NCBI RefSeq assembly: GCF_018881635.1
Contig: NZ_JACVPY010000002.1
Coordinates: 1,567,795-1,631,794, forward strand
Length of the DNA stretch: 64,000 bases
From: Polynucleobacter sp. UB-Piko-W3
GTDB taxonomy: Bacteria > Pseudomonadota > Gammaproteobacteria > Burkholderiales > Burkholderiaceae
Direction of reading: 5' to 3'
Part shown: piece after piece, positions 25,584 to 36,248 of the stretch
Position numbering within the stretch: the first letter of the stretch is position 1
Layout of the letters: every line of letters starts with the position of its first letter
Position numbers and translations under genes: made by a program
The notes under the pieces: model-generated
Told to the model about the DNA's origin: nothing
What the model saw: only the letters and a program-made list of their open reading frames with translations
Database searches by the model: none

Positions 25584-28500
25584 TTAGTCTTGCTTAAACT
25601 TCTTCGCGTGGTGATCTGCACCAATAAAGAGGTACATTGCAGGCACCACGAATAAAGTAAACAAGGTGCCGATTGATAGGCCAGTAAAAATCACAATACC
25701 CATGGATTGACGGCCTGCAGCGCCGGCCCCAGAGGCAATCACTAAGGGTAAGACTCCTAATACCATTGCTGCCGTTGTCATCAAAATGGGTCTTAGGCGA
25801 ACACTGCTTGCCTCAATAATGGCATCTAACTTACTACGTCCCGCTTCTTGTAGCTCATTGGCGAACTCCACAATCAAAATACCGTGCTTACTAATGAGGC
25901 CCATCAAAGTGACTAAGCCCACTTGGGTGTAGACGTTGAGAGTGGTAAATCCTAAATTGATAAAGATGAGTGCGCCGAATAAAGCAAGCGGTACTGATAC
26001 CAGAATCACAATCGGATCACGGAAGCTTTCGAACTGCGCAGCAAGCACTAAAAACACAATCAGAATCGCAAAGAACATGGTGACTAAGAAGCCACCAGAC
26101 TCGGCCATAAACTGGCGTGATGGGCCTGCATAGTCCATGCTGTAGCCATTAGGTGCAACCTCTTTTAATGATTGGCGCATGAACTCCAATAAATCAGCCT
26201 GTGAAATGAATGGCGTACTCACACCTGCAATCGTAGCGGAGTTTAATTGCTGAAAGTGATTGATTGACTGAGGAACAACGCGCTGCTTAATGCTGGCAAT
26301 CGTCCGCGCCTGAATCATTGCACCACTAGGTGTACGAATGTAGTAATCCAAAATCTGATCCGGATTTAAACGATCAGTCTGCTTCACTTGTGGAATCACA
26401 CGATACGACCTCCCTGCTACTGAGAAGTAGTTCACATACCCACCGCCTAATGCAGCAGATAGAGCAGAGCCAACTTGTTGCTGCGTCATACCTAAAGCGG
26501 CAACTTTTTCTCGGTCGATCACCAAAACATCTTGAGGCTTATCGATCTTCAAATCAGAATCTACATAGAAAAAATTTCCAGAACGACGTGCTTTGTCCAA
26601 AACTGCCTGAGAAACTTCGTTAAGCTGCTCATAGGATTCAGTAGTATTAATAACGACTTGCACTGGGAAGCCCTGCGCTCCTGGCAATGCTGGGAACTGA
26701 AAAGCTGCAACACGGGCACCGGCAATCGTATTCCACTTCTGCTGCATATCTTGTTGAAACTTCGTCGCATTACGGCTGCGCTCACCCCAATCCTTCAATA
26801 AGATACCGCCAAAGCTTGAGGTTGGGCTAGTGATTTGGAAGGCCTGCTCATACTCTGGCTCAGCACTCGCAATCGCATAGATTTGATCTGCGTAAGTCTG
26901 CATTTGATTAACAGTACTATTCGGTGGTCCAGATGCTTGCATCAGCACAATACCTTGGTCTTCAGTTGGCGCTAGTTCAGCGCGAGCTGTGGCGTAAAGA
27001 TAAGCAACCCCACCCAGAAGAATCGCGCCCATCACAATAATGACCTGCCATGTACTTAGCAAATCTCGCAAGGTGTTTTGGTAACTGTGATGAACCTTAT
27101 CAAAAATACGATCAATCTTTTTGACAAAAGAAGAGGCTTCTTGCTCTTCAGTAAAGATACGCGAACACATCATTGGCGAAAGCGTTAATGCAATCAGGCC
27201 TGAGACGGCTACAGCACTTGCTAAAGTAAATGCAAATTCTGTGAAGAGCGCACCAGTCAATCCACCTTGGAAGCCAATCGGGATGTACACCGCAATCAAA
27301 ACTACCGTCATCGCCAAAATAGGACTACCTAATTCGCGTGCAGCAATCAAGGAAGCTTCTAGCGGAGACTTGCCCTCTTTCATATGTCGGTCAACGTTTT
27401 CAACCACGATGATGGCGTCATCAACCACCAAACCAATGGCCAATACTAAAGCTAATAGGGTTAACAGATTAATGGAGTAACCCAGTACTTGCATTAAAAA
27501 GAATGTGCCAATCAGTGAAAGTGGCATAGCAATCACTGGAACGGCAACCGCACGTACGCTACCTAAGAAGAGATAAATCACGATAGTCACAATGACCAAC
27601 GCTTCTATTAAGGTTGTAACCACTTCATCGATCGAACTCGTGATGAACTTGGTGGAGTCATAGACAATCTTGCCGGACAAGCCAATAGGCAATTGCTTTT
27701 GAATACCAGGCACTACATCGCGCACTCGCTGAGCAACATCTAATAAGTTCGCCTGGGGGGCAACCTTGATAGCAATAAATACCGACTTCTTGCCGCTAAA
27801 GGCAACATTAGTGTTGTAATCCTCAGATCCCAAGGTGACACTTGCCACCTGATCGAGATATACGATATTGACGCCATCCTTTTTAACCACCAACTTACGG
27901 AACTCCTCTAGAGTATGTAAGTCTGTACCGGCAACCAAGTCAACAGCAACCATATCGCCTTTAGTGCTACCAACCGCAGATAAATAATTATTGGCAGACA
28001 TGGCGCTATAAACATCATCAGCACCAACCCCAAGTCCAGCCATTTTTTCACGGTCAAGCCAAGCTCGCAGTGCAAATTTTCTACCGCCTGTAATCTCAGC
28101 ATTCTGCACACCGTCAACAGCATCTAACTTAGGCTTAACAACACGCAATAAATAATCAGTAATGGCGTTATTCGGAATCTCATCACTATAAAAGCCCATA
28201 TACATTGCAGCAGTAGATTGGCCTACCTGAACAGTCAATATCGGCTGCTGAGCCTGGGGTGGCAATTGATTCTTAACCGCACTTATTTGAGTCTGAATTT
28301 GCGTTAAGGCAGCATTAGAGTCGTAATTCAACTTCAAGGTGGCAGTAATTGTGGATACACCACTAATGCTCGCTGAAGATAAATAATCAATACCTTGCGC
28401 CTGAGCAATAGAAGCTTCAAGAGGCTGCGTAATAAAGCCTGCGATCGTTTCTGGATCCGCGCCATAGTAGGCAGTGGTAATAGTGACAATCGCATTCTGC

Positions 28501-28619
28501 GTTTGTGGATACTGATTGACTGGCAAGGAGCCAATAGCCTTTAAACCAAAAACCAATACAAGCGCACTCACTACCAGTGAAAGCACTGGTCTACGAATGA
28601 AGATATCAGTCCAATTCAT
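25584..28619 (-). CDS. RND efflux pump inner-membrane transporter
   Basis: Proton-driven hydrophobe/amphiphile-type RND transporter of 1011 residues with the expected duplicated layout: TM1 near 10-30, a large periplasmic loop, TM2-TM6 (about 335-490), a second loop, and TM8-TM12 (about 845-1000). The proton-relay motif GLVVDDAIIVVENV in TM4 is intact. The opening MNWTDIFIRRPVLS is typical of MexB-like pumps. It is the last gene of the operon, 7 nt after the adaptor gene. Substrates cannot be told from sequence. Confidence 0.95.
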   Translation of the reverse strand: MNWTDIFIRRPVLSLVVSALVLVFGLKAIGSLPVNQYPQTQNAIVTITTAYYGADPETIAGFITQPLEASIAQAQGIDYLSSASISGVSTITATLKLNYDSNAALTQIQTQISAVKNQLPPQAQQPILTVQVGQSTAAMYMGFYSDEIPNNAITDYLLRVVKPKLDAVDGVQNAEITGGRKFALRAWLDREKMAGLGVGADDVYSAMSANNYLSAVGSTKGDMVAVDLVAGTDLHTLEEFRKLVVKKDGVNIVYLDQVASVTLGSEDYNTNVAFSGKKSVFIAIKVAPQANLLDVAQRVRDVVPGIQKQLPIGLSGKIVYDSTKFITSSIDEVVTTLIEALVIVTIVIYLFLGSVRAVAVPVIAMPLSLIGTFFLMQVLGYSINLLTLLALVLAIGLVVDDAIIVVENVDRHMKEGKSPLEASLIAARELGSPILAMTVVLIAVYIPIGFQGGLTGALFTEFAFTLASAVAVSGLIALTLSPMMCSRIFTEEQEASSFVKKIDRIFDKVHHSYQNTLRDLLSTWQVIIVMGAILLGGVAYLYATARAELAPTEDQGIVLMQASGPPNSTVNQMQTYADQIYAIASAEPEYEQAFQITSPTSSFGGILLKDWGERSRNATKFQQDMQQKWNTIAGARVAAFQFPALPGAQGFPVQVVINTTESYEQLNEVSQAVLDKARRSGNFFYVDSDLKIDKPQDVLVIDREKVAALGMTQQQVGSALSAALGGGYVNYFSVAGRSYRVIPQVKQTDRLNPDQILDYYIRTPSGAMIQARTIASIKQRVVPQSINHFQQLNSATIAGVSTPFISQADLLEFMRQSLKEVAPNGYSMDYAGPSRQFMAESGGFLVTMFFAILIVFLVLAAQFESFRDPIVILVSVPLALFGALIFINLGFTTLNVYTQVGLVTLMGLISKHGILIVEFANELQEAGRSKLDAIIEASSVRLRPILMTTAAMVLGVLPLVIASGAGAAGRQSMGIVIFTGLSIGTLFTLFVVPAMYLFIGADHHAKKFKQD

Positions 28620-28626
28620 GGGCTAA

Positions 28627-29958
28627 TTATTCCTGCGGCTTCGGGTCAGGTGAATTCGCTGGCTGCACCGTGTTATTAATAATGAGTGGCGTGCCATTCT
28701 TTAGCTTTAATTGGCCACTCGTCACTACTGTAGCGCCCTCTTCAACTCCTTTGAGGATTGCGACTTGATCGCCCCGCGTTGCTCCAGTAGTCACAAATAC
28801 TTGTTGCGCCTCTAATGCTGGCTTACCTTGTTTATCTTTCTTGCCAGTGGGTTTAGCAACAAATACCGTTGATCCATACGGGTTATAAGTGACAGCTGTT
28901 TGTGGCAAGGTTAATAATTTCGCCTGTTCGCCAACTTGAATATTCACATTGGCAAACATTCCAGGAAGAATTTTCTTATCTGGATTGGCAATTTGCGCCT
29001 CAACTTGAATATTGCGAGTATTGGTGTCTACTTTTGGGCTGACAGCTGTAATCTTGCCAGTAAAGCTTACATCTTTAAAGGCATCCGTTGTCACAACTAC
29101 TTTTTGACCAACCTGAATTTGCTCCGCATTATTTTGTGGCAAGTTAAAGTCTACAAAAATAGGGTCCAAAGTTTGCAGCGTTAAAAGCTTGTCGCCAGGA
29201 TTAACATACTGACCAGGGTTAATCGATACAATACCAACCCGACCACTAAAAGGCGCCTGTAAATTCTTTTTTGCGACAAGAGCAGTCTGCGACTCAACTT
29301 GTGCAATCTTAGATTTTGCATCTGCCGCACTCGTATCAAATACATTTTTACTAATCGCCTGAATAGCTAGTTGCTGACTATCGCGCTCATTAATAACCTT
29401 AGCAAGGTCAGCCATTGCTTTTAAGGATTTCAACTGTGCAACATCAGATGCATCATTTAGCTTTATTAATAAATCACCCTCTTTTACATCTTGGCCTGAC
29501 TTAATAGGTACTGTCAGCACCAAGCCTCCAATCTCAGTGCTTAAATCCACACCCCTAAAGGCGCGCACATTACCAACACTAGTGAGCTTAGGCTGCCATT
29601 CAGAAGTCGCAACGACCATCGTTGAAACTGTTGCTGGAGGCAATCCCATGCCTGAGACAAAATACTTAATCATGAACATCTTGGCTTGATTAAACGCAAA
29701 AATTAAGCCAAGCAGTAAAAATACTCCGCACAACATAATGGTCATTCGGCGGTGCAAGGGCTCCATAGCTATGAGCTTGGCATATGCTTTAGTACCCCGC
29801 CATTTTTGACCCATGCGAACATAAAAAGCCTTAGTTTTTTCCCAAAGCGAAATTACTTTTTCACGCAATTTCCACTCGACTGCCTTGAGCCTCATCCATG
29901 CCCACAAGGCAAGAATCACGGTCATGAGTTTGTTCTTAATTTGTTCCAGAAGTTTCAT
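28627..29958 (-). CDS. RND efflux periplasmic adaptor subunit
   Basis: Membrane fusion protein of 443 residues linking the RND pump to the outer-membrane channel. After a single transmembrane anchor (about 72-90) come the lipoyl half-motifs (GLVLTVPIKSGQDVKEGDLL and LQAPFSGRVGIVSINPGQYV), a short alpha-hairpin, a beta-barrel and a membrane-proximal domain. Unusual is a basic, aromatic N-terminal stretch of about 72 residues before the anchor, predicted helical and cytoplasmic; typical MexA-type adaptors start with a lipoprotein signal or a short anchor. A later start cannot be excluded. It overlaps the channel gene by 23 nt. Confidence 0.93.
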   Translation of the reverse strand: MKLLEQIKNKLMTVILALWAWMRLKAVEWKLREKVISLWEKTKAFYVRMGQKWRGTKAYAKLIAMEPLHRRMTIMLCGVFLLLGLIFAFNQAKMFMIKYFVSGMGLPPATVSTMVVATSEWQPKLTSVGNVRAFRGVDLSTEIGGLVLTVPIKSGQDVKEGDLLIKLNDASDVAQLKSLKAMADLAKVINERDSQQLAIQAISKNVFDTSAADAKSKIAQVESQTALVAKKNLQAPFSGRVGIVSINPGQYVNPGDKLLTLQTLDPIFVDFNLPQNNAEQIQVGQKVVVTTDAFKDVSFTGKITAVSPKVDTNTRNIQVEAQIANPDKKILPGMFANVNIQVGEQAKLLTLPQTAVTYNPYGSTVFVAKPTGKKDKQGKPALEAQQVFVTTGATRGDQVAILKGVEEGATVVTSGQLKLKNGTPLIINNTVQPANSPDPKPQE

Positions 29959-31489
29959 TTTGATCTTTATTCGCTATGTCTCTTGGTTTAAAAGCAGGGC
30001 CCTCACGATTCCACCAGCCACCGCCTAATGCCGCAAATAATGCTGCAGTATCAGAAAAACGGGTTGCTTGAGCTGCGACTGATTTTACTTTTGCCTGTTG
30101 ATACTGATTTTGGTAGTAAAGGACTGCCAAGTAACTCGCAGTACCTAATTTATATTGTTGTTGAACCAGATCTAATGTTTCATAGGCATAACGCTCTGCA
30201 TCAGAAGCTGCTTTAAGCGCTTGAGCTCCGGTCTCTAGTGCACGTAATGCATTAGCAACCTCTTGAAAAGCATTCAATACTGTTGCCTGGTACTGAAAAG
30301 CTGCTTGCTCATAATTTGCAATTGCGCCACGGCGTTGCGCTAATAACTGTCCACCCTGAAAAAGGGGTTGCAAAATTCCACCGCCAATAGACCACAATGC
30401 AGAGTTAGGGCCAAATAATGCGGCAGAAGTGAGTGCAGCAGAACCAATTGATCCAGTGATATTGAACTGAGGCAATAGATTGGCTGTCGCTACACCAACA
30501 AATGCATTCTGGGCTTTGAGTTGTGCCTCAGCAGCACGCACATCGGGGCGCTGACGCACCAGACTTGATGGTACAGAGAGTGGCAACTTTTCTGGCAAGT
30601 GCAAATTAGAGAGGTCAAACTTTGCAATATTGGCGTTACTGGGCAGCTCGCCAACCAGTAAGGCTAACTGATTGCGAGCAAACGCTAAATTACGCTCATA
30701 GTTAAATAAATCAACTTGCGAACTAGCCACTAAAGTTTGCTGGGAGGTCAAATCAACCTTATTAACAGTTCCGATCTTTAATTGTTTTTCTGTTACTTCG
30801 GCTAAATTAATTTGGGCTTTTAAGATCTCTTCTGTAGCCTGCATTTGAGCACGTAGGGCCGCTTCTTTGACTGCGCCAGTCACCACGTTAGCAGTTAGAG
30901 AAAGATATGCTCCCTCAAGTTGAAACTGAGCAACTTCTGCTTGCGCTCTAGCCCCCTCAACAGCGCGACGTGCACCACCAAAAACATCTAGCTTATAAGT
31001 CACGTTTACTGAAGTGTTGTAAAGATTATAAGTATCAGATCCGTATGGCAGGCCATAGATTGCTGATGGCTGAAGTTGTCGCGTAGCTGCGCCGCCAACA
31101 CTAACTGCTGGAAAATATTGACCACCAATTTGAGCGCTCACATTTTCTTGTGCAGCACGCAATGCTGCATCTGCTGCGCCCAAGTTTGGATTCTGCTCCA
31201 GCGCTTTTTTGATAAGTGCATCAAGCTCTGGCGACTTATAAAGCGTCCACCATTGCGCCTCTATATCTGCCCCCTCGGCAAATTCTTGAGGGGTACCACC
31301 AGGCACTCCAGTAGCGGTAGTTAATTTTTGAGACAGAGGGTTTTCTGTATAAGACTTAACCTTAGGGGGATCAGGTTGCTTAAAGTCTGGGCCAACCGCA
31401 CACGCAGACAACAACCCTGCGCAAATCAACAGAAGCAAATTTAAACGTGAGAGTGGTGACACTTTCGACAGAAACATGAATTGCAACAA
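29936..31489 (-). CDS. Outer-membrane efflux lipoprotein (NodT/OprM type)
   Basis: TolC-fold outer-membrane channel of 517 residues, first gene of the efflux operon. The signal ends in lipobox LSAC with Cys30, followed by AVGPDFKQPD, the NodT-family start. Two outer-membrane efflux repeats are visible, with LDALIKKALEQNPNL and LVRQRPDVRAAEAQLKA as landmarks. The C-terminal tail after the second repeat is polar. Order channel-adaptor-pump is complete; no dedicated regulator gene adjoins it in this window. Confidence 0.94.
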   Translation of the reverse strand: MLQFMFLSKVSPLSRLNLLLLICAGLLSACAVGPDFKQPDPPKVKSYTENPLSQKLTTATGVPGGTPQEFAEGADIEAQWWTLYKSPELDALIKKALEQNPNLGAADAALRAAQENVSAQIGGQYFPAVSVGGAATRQLQPSAIYGLPYGSDTYNLYNTSVNVTYKLDVFGGARRAVEGARAQAEVAQFQLEGAYLSLTANVVTGAVKEAALRAQMQATEEILKAQINLAEVTEKQLKIGTVNKVDLTSQQTLVASSQVDLFNYERNLAFARNQLALLVGELPSNANIAKFDLSNLHLPEKLPLSVPSSLVRQRPDVRAAEAQLKAQNAFVGVATANLLPQFNITGSIGSAALTSAALFGPNSALWSIGGGILQPLFQGGQLLAQRRGAIANYEQAAFQYQATVLNAFQEVANALRALETGAQALKAASDAERYAYETLDLVQQQYKLGTASYLAVLYYQNQYQQAKVKSVAAQATRFSDTAALFAALGGGWWNREGPAFKPRDIANKDQNETSGTN

Positions 31490-31528
31490 ATATCCTCTTT
31501 AACAGGACTTATTTGAACACAGAAATGT

Positions 31529-31554
31529 AATCAGGGCTTTGTAAAGCCCTGATT
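31529..31554 (-). terminator. Hairpin after glmS
   Basis: A perfect 12-bp inverted repeat (AATCAGGGCTTT / AAAGCCCTGATT) separated by 2 nt lies 50 nt past the glmS stop and before the efflux operon. On the minus strand it is followed by ACATTTCTG, a weak U-tract, so it may be a moderate intrinsic terminator for the glmS transcript. Confidence 0.6.
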
Positions 31555-31603
31555 TAACTACTTAAATTTGTTCACAGCTTTGGAAAAATGTCAAACATGA
31601 AAA

Positions 31604-33436
31604 TTATTCAACGGTAACGCTCTTTGCAAGGTTTCTTGGCTTATCAACATCGGTACCGCGAGCACAAGCTGTGTGATACGCCAGCAACTGCAGTGGTACT
31701 ACATGCAAGATTGGAGAGAGATTACCGTAGTGCTCAGGCAAACGAATAACATTAATTCCTTCAGTACTAACGATATTAGTATCGTGGTCAGCAAAGACAT
31801 ATAGCTTTCCGCCGCGCGCTTTTACTTCCTGCATATTGGATTTCAATTTCTCCAGGAGCACATCATTTGGAGCAACTGTGACGACTGGCATCTTGTCAGT
31901 TACCAATGCTAATGGACCGTGCTTTAACTCGCCAGCTGGATAGGCTTCAGCATGAATATAAGAAATCTCTTTGAGCTTGAGCGCACCTTCAAGAGCAATT
32001 GGATAGTGTAAGCCGCGACCTAAGAAGAGTGCATTTTCGCATTTAGAAAATGCATCACTCCAGGCAATGATTTGTGGCTCAAGCGCCAATACTGCATGCA
32101 AAGCTTTGGGTAAATGACGTAATTCTCGTAGAAGCTGTTTTTCTTTTTCAGTAGAGATTTTGCCTGCTCGCTTCGCAAGCGAAATAGCCAAAAGGTATAA
32201 AGCTAGTAATTGAGTTGTAAATGCCTTGGTGGATGCAACACCAACCTCAATGCCCGCCTTGGTCAAGAAATGCCAATTGGTTTCACGAACCATTGCGCTA
32301 CTAGCAACGTTGCAAATGGCTAGCGTGTAAGGGTGTCCAAGAGTCTTGGCGTGACGAAGCGCTGCCAAAGTATCTGCAGTCTCACCAGATTGAGAAACCA
32401 CCACAATGAGTGTTTTTGGATTTGGTACAGTCGTACGATAACGATACTCACTAGCGATCTCTACTTGAGTTGGAATACCAGCAATATCTTCTAGCCAATA
32501 TTTAGCAACACAAGCCGAGTAATAACTAGTGCCGCAAGCCAGAATCAAGATTTGATCAAATTTTTGCCAGTCATCTGGATTGGCATTAAAGAGTTCTGGG
32601 CCAAATGAGGCAATATTAGCGAGAGTATCGCCAATGGCTCTAGGTTGCTCAAAGATCTCTTTTTGCATGTAATGCTGATAAGGGCCCAAATCTACAGAGT
32701 CGGCCTGAGCAGGCATCGGCTTACGCTCTCTTTGTACAGACTTTCCAGATTGATCGATTACTTGCGCACTGTCGGCCGCGAGAATCGCAATATCACCTTC
32801 TTCTAAATACATCATTGAACTAGCACGTCCAGCCAAAGCAAGAGCATCTGAGGCTAAAAAGTTTTCATGCTCACCAAGTGCTACGACTAGAGGTGAACCA
32901 GCACGCGCACCAACCAAAGTAGCAGGCTTATCTTGAGAAATGACACCAATTGCATATGCACCGTGTAATTTCGGCAAGACTACCCTTACTGACTGGGCAA
33001 TATCTTTTTGACCACTAGCAAGGTATTCCTGATGAATTAAATGTGCAATGACTTCAGTATCAGTCTCAGAGGTGAAAACATAACCAGCAGCTTTTAACTC
33101 TGTGCGTAGATTTTCATAATTCTCAATAATGCCGTTATGTACTACTGCAATCAATTCATTGGAAATGTGGGGATGCGCATTTTGCGTATCTGGCTTGCCA
33201 TGTGTAGCCCAGCGTGTATGGGCAATACCAATGGTACCAATAAATTCTTTTCCCTGATCGGCTAATTCAGACACGCGGGCTGTTGTGCGCGCCCTTTCGA
33301 TTAGATGCCTAGCATCATCTCCATTAATTACCGCAAACCCACAAGAGTCATAACCACGGTACTCAAGACGACGTAAGCCCTCAACCAGAACATCAACAAT
33401 ATTTTGATGAGAGGCTGCACCAACAATACCGCACAT
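31604..33436 (-). CDS. glmS: Glutamine--fructose-6-phosphate aminotransferase (isomerizing)
   Basis: First enzyme of UDP-N-acetylglucosamine synthesis, 610 residues. The N-terminal glutaminase domain begins MCGIVGA with the nucleophile Cys2 (exposed after Met removal). Two SIS domains carry the sugar isomerase part, with [13 protein letters not shown] and the C-terminal KSVTVE ending. It overlaps glmU by one nucleotide (TAATG), so both steps are cotranslated. No glmS ribozyme is expected in this lineage and none is seen. Confidence 0.98.
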   Translation of the reverse strand: MCGIVGAASHQNIVDVLVEGLRRLEYRGYDSCGFAVINGDDARHLIERARTTARVSELADQGKEFIGTIGIAHTRWATHGKPDTQNAHPHISNELIAVVHNGIIENYENLRTELKAAGYVFTSETDTEVIAHLIHQEYLASGQKDIAQSVRVVLPKLHGAYAIGVISQDKPATLVGARAGSPLVVALGEHENFLASDALALAGRASSMMYLEEGDIAILAADSAQVIDQSGKSVQRERKPMPAQADSVDLGPYQHYMQKEIFEQPRAIGDTLANIASFGPELFNANPDDWQKFDQILILACGTSYYSACVAKYWLEDIAGIPTQVEIASEYRYRTTVPNPKTLIVVVSQSGETADTLAALRHAKTLGHPYTLAICNVASSAMVRETNWHFLTKAGIEVGVASTKAFTTQLLALYLLAISLAKRAGKISTEKEKQLLRELRHLPKALHAVLALEPQIIAWSDAFSKCENALFLGRGLHYPIALEGALKLKEISYIHAEAYPAGELKHGPLALVTDKMPVVTVAPNDVLLEKLKSNMQEVKARGGKLYVFADHDTNIVSTEGINVIRLPEHYGNLSPILHVVPLQLLAYHTACARGTDVDKPRNLAKSVTVE

Positions 33437-34926
33437 TATTTTTTACCCTTTGCGGTTTTTTTGATAGCAGTCTTCTTTGAAGCAACTTTCTTGCTGGGTG
33501 CTTTTTTCGCAACAGCTTTTTTCTCCTGCTTCACAGGCCGCTTCCACTGTAAAGACACTTGCCGAGCTCTTGATACAGTCAACTGATTTGCAGGCGCATC
33601 TTTTGTAAGGGTTGTACCTGCACCCAATGTAGCACCACGCCCAACGCGCACTGGAGCAACCAACTGGGTATCCGATCCAATAAAGACATCGTCCTCAATA
33701 ATGGTCTGATGTTTGTTAACACCGTCATAGTTGCAGGTAATCGTACCTGCGCCAATATTGACTCTGGATCCAACAATCGAATCGCCAACGTACGACAAAT
33801 GATTTGCTTTGCTATTAGCAGCAATCTTGCTGTTCTTGACTTCAACGAAGTTACCAATGTGAACATCATTTGACAGATCAGCACCTGGACGTAAACGTGC
33901 ATATGGACCAATCACCGATTGATCGCCAACTTTAGCGCCGTCAATATGGCTGTATGCATGCACTGCTACCGCTTTACCAATCACGCTATTGCGAATCACA
34001 CAGTAAGGGCCAATCTTCGTGCCCGTTGCTAAAGTAACGCACCCCTCGAAGACGCAGCCTACGTCAATGAAAACATCGGTGCCGCACTCAAGGGTGCCAC
34101 GCACATCGATGCGCGCAGGATCAGCCAGCGATACGCCAGTATTCATTAGCTGATGAGCAATACTAAGTTGATGGACTCGCTCTAGGCTAGCCAACTGATC
34201 GCGACTATTGATGCCAATAATTTCAAACTCATGATCAGCTTGTGTCGTGCGAATGGGTACACCATCTTTAACAGCCATCGCAATCACATCAGTTAAATAG
34301 TACTCACCCTGTGCATTACTAGCGCGCAAAGCCTTAAGCCACTTCTTTAACGCATTGGTTGGCAATACCATGATGCCGGTATTAATTTCGTGAATCGCTT
34401 TTTGTGCTGGAGTTGCATCCTTCTCTTCCACAATCTCTTGTACCGAACCATCTGCATCACGCACTATGCGACCATAGCCTGTTGGGTTAGCAAGATTCTG
34501 AGTAAGCAAAGCTAAAGCAGAATCTTGGCCGCGAACACCATCGGCTAATTTAGCCAGCTTACTCAAAGTCTTTTTACTAGTCAGCGGTACATCGCCATAC
34601 AAAACCAAGGTAGGCTCTTGCACATCCAGCTTTGGAAGCGCCTGCAAGAGTGCATGACCTGTACCCTTTTGTTCTGCCTGAAGGACAGTACTGACTTTGC
34701 TAAAACTAGGGTCCCCTTTACTTATAGTCACTAAGAATGCTTTAACGTCAGCAGCGCCATGCCCAACCACCACAATCGGACCAGCTTTAGTCTGCTTATT
34801 TTGCAAAGATAAGGAAGTAATCAGAACGTGCTGAAGAAGTGGTTTGCCCGCTAAAGTTTGCAGGACCTTGGGCAAGGCAGATTTCATCCGCTTTCCTTGC
34901 CCAGCAGCCAAGATGACGATATTCAT
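33436..34926 (-). CDS. glmU: Bifunctional GlmU with a lysine-rich C-terminal tail
   Basis: Makes UDP-GlcNAc: an N-terminal uridylyltransferase domain ([18 protein letters not shown], 5-22) and a C-terminal left-handed beta-helix acetyltransferase domain with hexapeptide repeats ([26 protein letters not shown]). At 496 residues it is about 40 longer than E. coli GlmU. The extra is mainly a C-terminal tail of about 30 residues, more than half Lys/Ala (repeats of SKK and AKK), resembling histone-H1-like tails. Its start overlaps ttcA by 4 nt. Confidence 0.96.
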   Translation of the reverse strand: MNIVILAAGQGKRMKSALPKVLQTLAGKPLLQHVLITSLSLQNKQTKAGPIVVVGHGAADVKAFLVTISKGDPSFSKVSTVLQAEQKGTGHALLQALPKLDVQEPTLVLYGDVPLTSKKTLSKLAKLADGVRGQDSALALLTQNLANPTGYGRIVRDADGSVQEIVEEKDATPAQKAIHEINTGIMVLPTNALKKWLKALRASNAQGEYYLTDVIAMAVKDGVPIRTTQADHEFEIIGINSRDQLASLERVHQLSIAHQLMNTGVSLADPARIDVRGTLECGTDVFIDVGCVFEGCVTLATGTKIGPYCVIRNSVIGKAVAVHAYSHIDGAKVGDQSVIGPYARLRPGADLSNDVHIGNFVEVKNSKIAANSKANHLSYVGDSIVGSRVNIGAGTITCNYDGVNKHQTIIEDDVFIGSDTQLVAPVRVGRGATLGAGTTLTKDAPANQLTVSRARQVSLQWKRPVKQEKKAVAKKAPSKKVASKKTAIKKTAKGKK

Positions 34927-35831
34927 AAGGGGGGATTATAAGTCCCCTGAATGAGGGTTCCACAAGCCAATTCGTCTAATTGCGCCTCATCAATTGCCTT
35001 ATCGCCAGAGGATCTAGCAGCAATGCCAGATAGCTCTGTAGAAATCTCTAAATTTTGGAAATCAAAAGCCTCCCCATCCATCAGATGGGATGGAACGATG
35101 TGGTGCATTGAGCGAAATAGATTCTCTACGCGGCCAGGGTATTTTTTCTCCCAATCCCGCAACATTTCTTTCATGACTTGGCGCTGAAGATTGGGCTGAC
35201 TACCGCACAGATCGCACGGGATAATTGGGAAATTCATATCTTGCGCATATCGCTCTAACAATTTCTCAGGAACATAAGCTAAAGGTCGAATAACAATATG
35301 CTTGCCATCATCAGAACGGAGCTTAGGCGGCATACCTTTTAACTTACCTGCGTAGAACATATTGAGCATCAAGGTTTCCAAGATGTCATCGCGATGATGT
35401 CCTAATGCTATTTTGGTAGCGCCTAGTTCATCTGCGACGCGATACAAAATCCCACGACGTAAGCGGGAGCACAAGCCACAAGTCGTCTTACCCTCTGGAA
35501 TAACACGCTTCACAATACTATAGGTATCTTGCTCTTCAATATGAAATTGAATGCCCAAGCTTTTTAAATAACTCGGAAGTGTTTCTGCGGGGAAATTAGG
35601 CTGCTTCTGATCGAGATTAACGGCTACGATCTCAAAGTCAATCGGTGCGCGCTCACGTAACTTCATCAAAATATCTAGCATGGCATAACTGTCTTTGCCA
35701 CCAGAAACACACACCATTACCTTGTCTCCGTCTTCGATCATGCCAAAGTCGCCAATAGCTTGTCCAACCAAGCGACAGAGTTTTTTCTCTAGCTTGTTTT
35801 CTTCGAAGATCACTTTACGAATATCACCCAT
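34923..35831 (-). CDS. ttcA: tRNA 2-thiocytidine biosynthesis protein TtcA
   Basis: ATP- and Fe-S-dependent enzyme that thiolates cytidine 32 of certain tRNAs. 302 residues with the PP-loop SGGKDS (43-48), Cys118-x2-Cys121 and a later PCDLCGS with Cys206 and Cys209, which fit the cluster ligands of the family. It follows folB and overlaps glmU by 4 nt in a leftward operon of otherwise unrelated housekeeping genes. Confidence 0.96.
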   Translation of the reverse strand: MGDIRKVIFEENKLEKKLCRLVGQAIGDFGMIEDGDKVMVCVSGGKDSYAMLDILMKLRERAPIDFEIVAVNLDQKQPNFPAETLPSYLKSLGIQFHIEEQDTYSIVKRVIPEGKTTCGLCSRLRRGILYRVADELGATKIALGHHRDDILETLMLNMFYAGKLKGMPPKLRSDDGKHIVIRPLAYVPEKLLERYAQDMNFPIIPCDLCGSQPNLQRQVMKEMLRDWEKKYPGRVENLFRSMHHIVPSHLMDGEAFDFQNLEISTELSGIAARSSGDKAIDEAQLDELACGTLIQGTYNPPL

Positions 35832-35841
35832 AACAACTCAC

Positions 35842-36237
35842 TTATGCTGACTTAATCCGAAATACTTCAACGCCAACGGAATGGCAGTCTGGATAGACGT
35901 CTGGTTTTGCAGTCCTAACGCAAGCTGCCAATACCTTAGGATGCGCAAGCATTACCGCAACGATGTCATCGCAAAAAGTTTCTTGAAGGTGGATATGACC
36001 CTTAGAGGCCCGCGCCTTAATGGTTTCACGCATAAAGTCATAATCGACCACTTCATCTAACTGATCGTTTGTTGGCGTATTCTTGGCTAATGGAATATAG
36101 AGGTCTACATTGAGAATGACGCGTTGTTCTGCTTTTTTCTCAAAATCATGAACGCCAATGTTGATATAAATTTCATAGTCGCGTAAAAATAAGCGGCGGC
36201 AATCAGCAAGTGCGGGATGGGAAAGAATAGTGTGCAT
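35842..36237 (-). CDS. folB: Dihydroneopterin aldolase
   Basis: Folate pathway enzyme that cleaves dihydroneopterin to 6-hydroxymethyl-dihydropterin and glycolaldehyde. 131 residues, the tunnel-fold family size. Visible are the DYEIYINIGVHDFEKKAEQRV segment (20-40) with the substrate-binding region and ETFCDDIVAVML near residue 85. It sits 11 nt after a pteridine-reductase-like SDR gene, which supports a pterin role for both. Confidence 0.93.
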   Translation of the reverse strand: MHTILSHPALADCRRLFLRDYEIYINIGVHDFEKKAEQRVILNVDLYIPLAKNTPTNDQLDEVVDYDFMRETIKARASKGHIHLQETFCDDIVAVMLAHPKVLAACVRTAKPDVYPDCHSVGVEVFRIKSA

Positions 36238-36248
36238 AAATAATCTAC

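Noticed and set aside
27121..27480. 119-codon rightward open frame within the RND pump gene
   Set aside because: Antisense to the conserved TM4 region of the transporter; low-complexity Thr/Ala/Lys composition.
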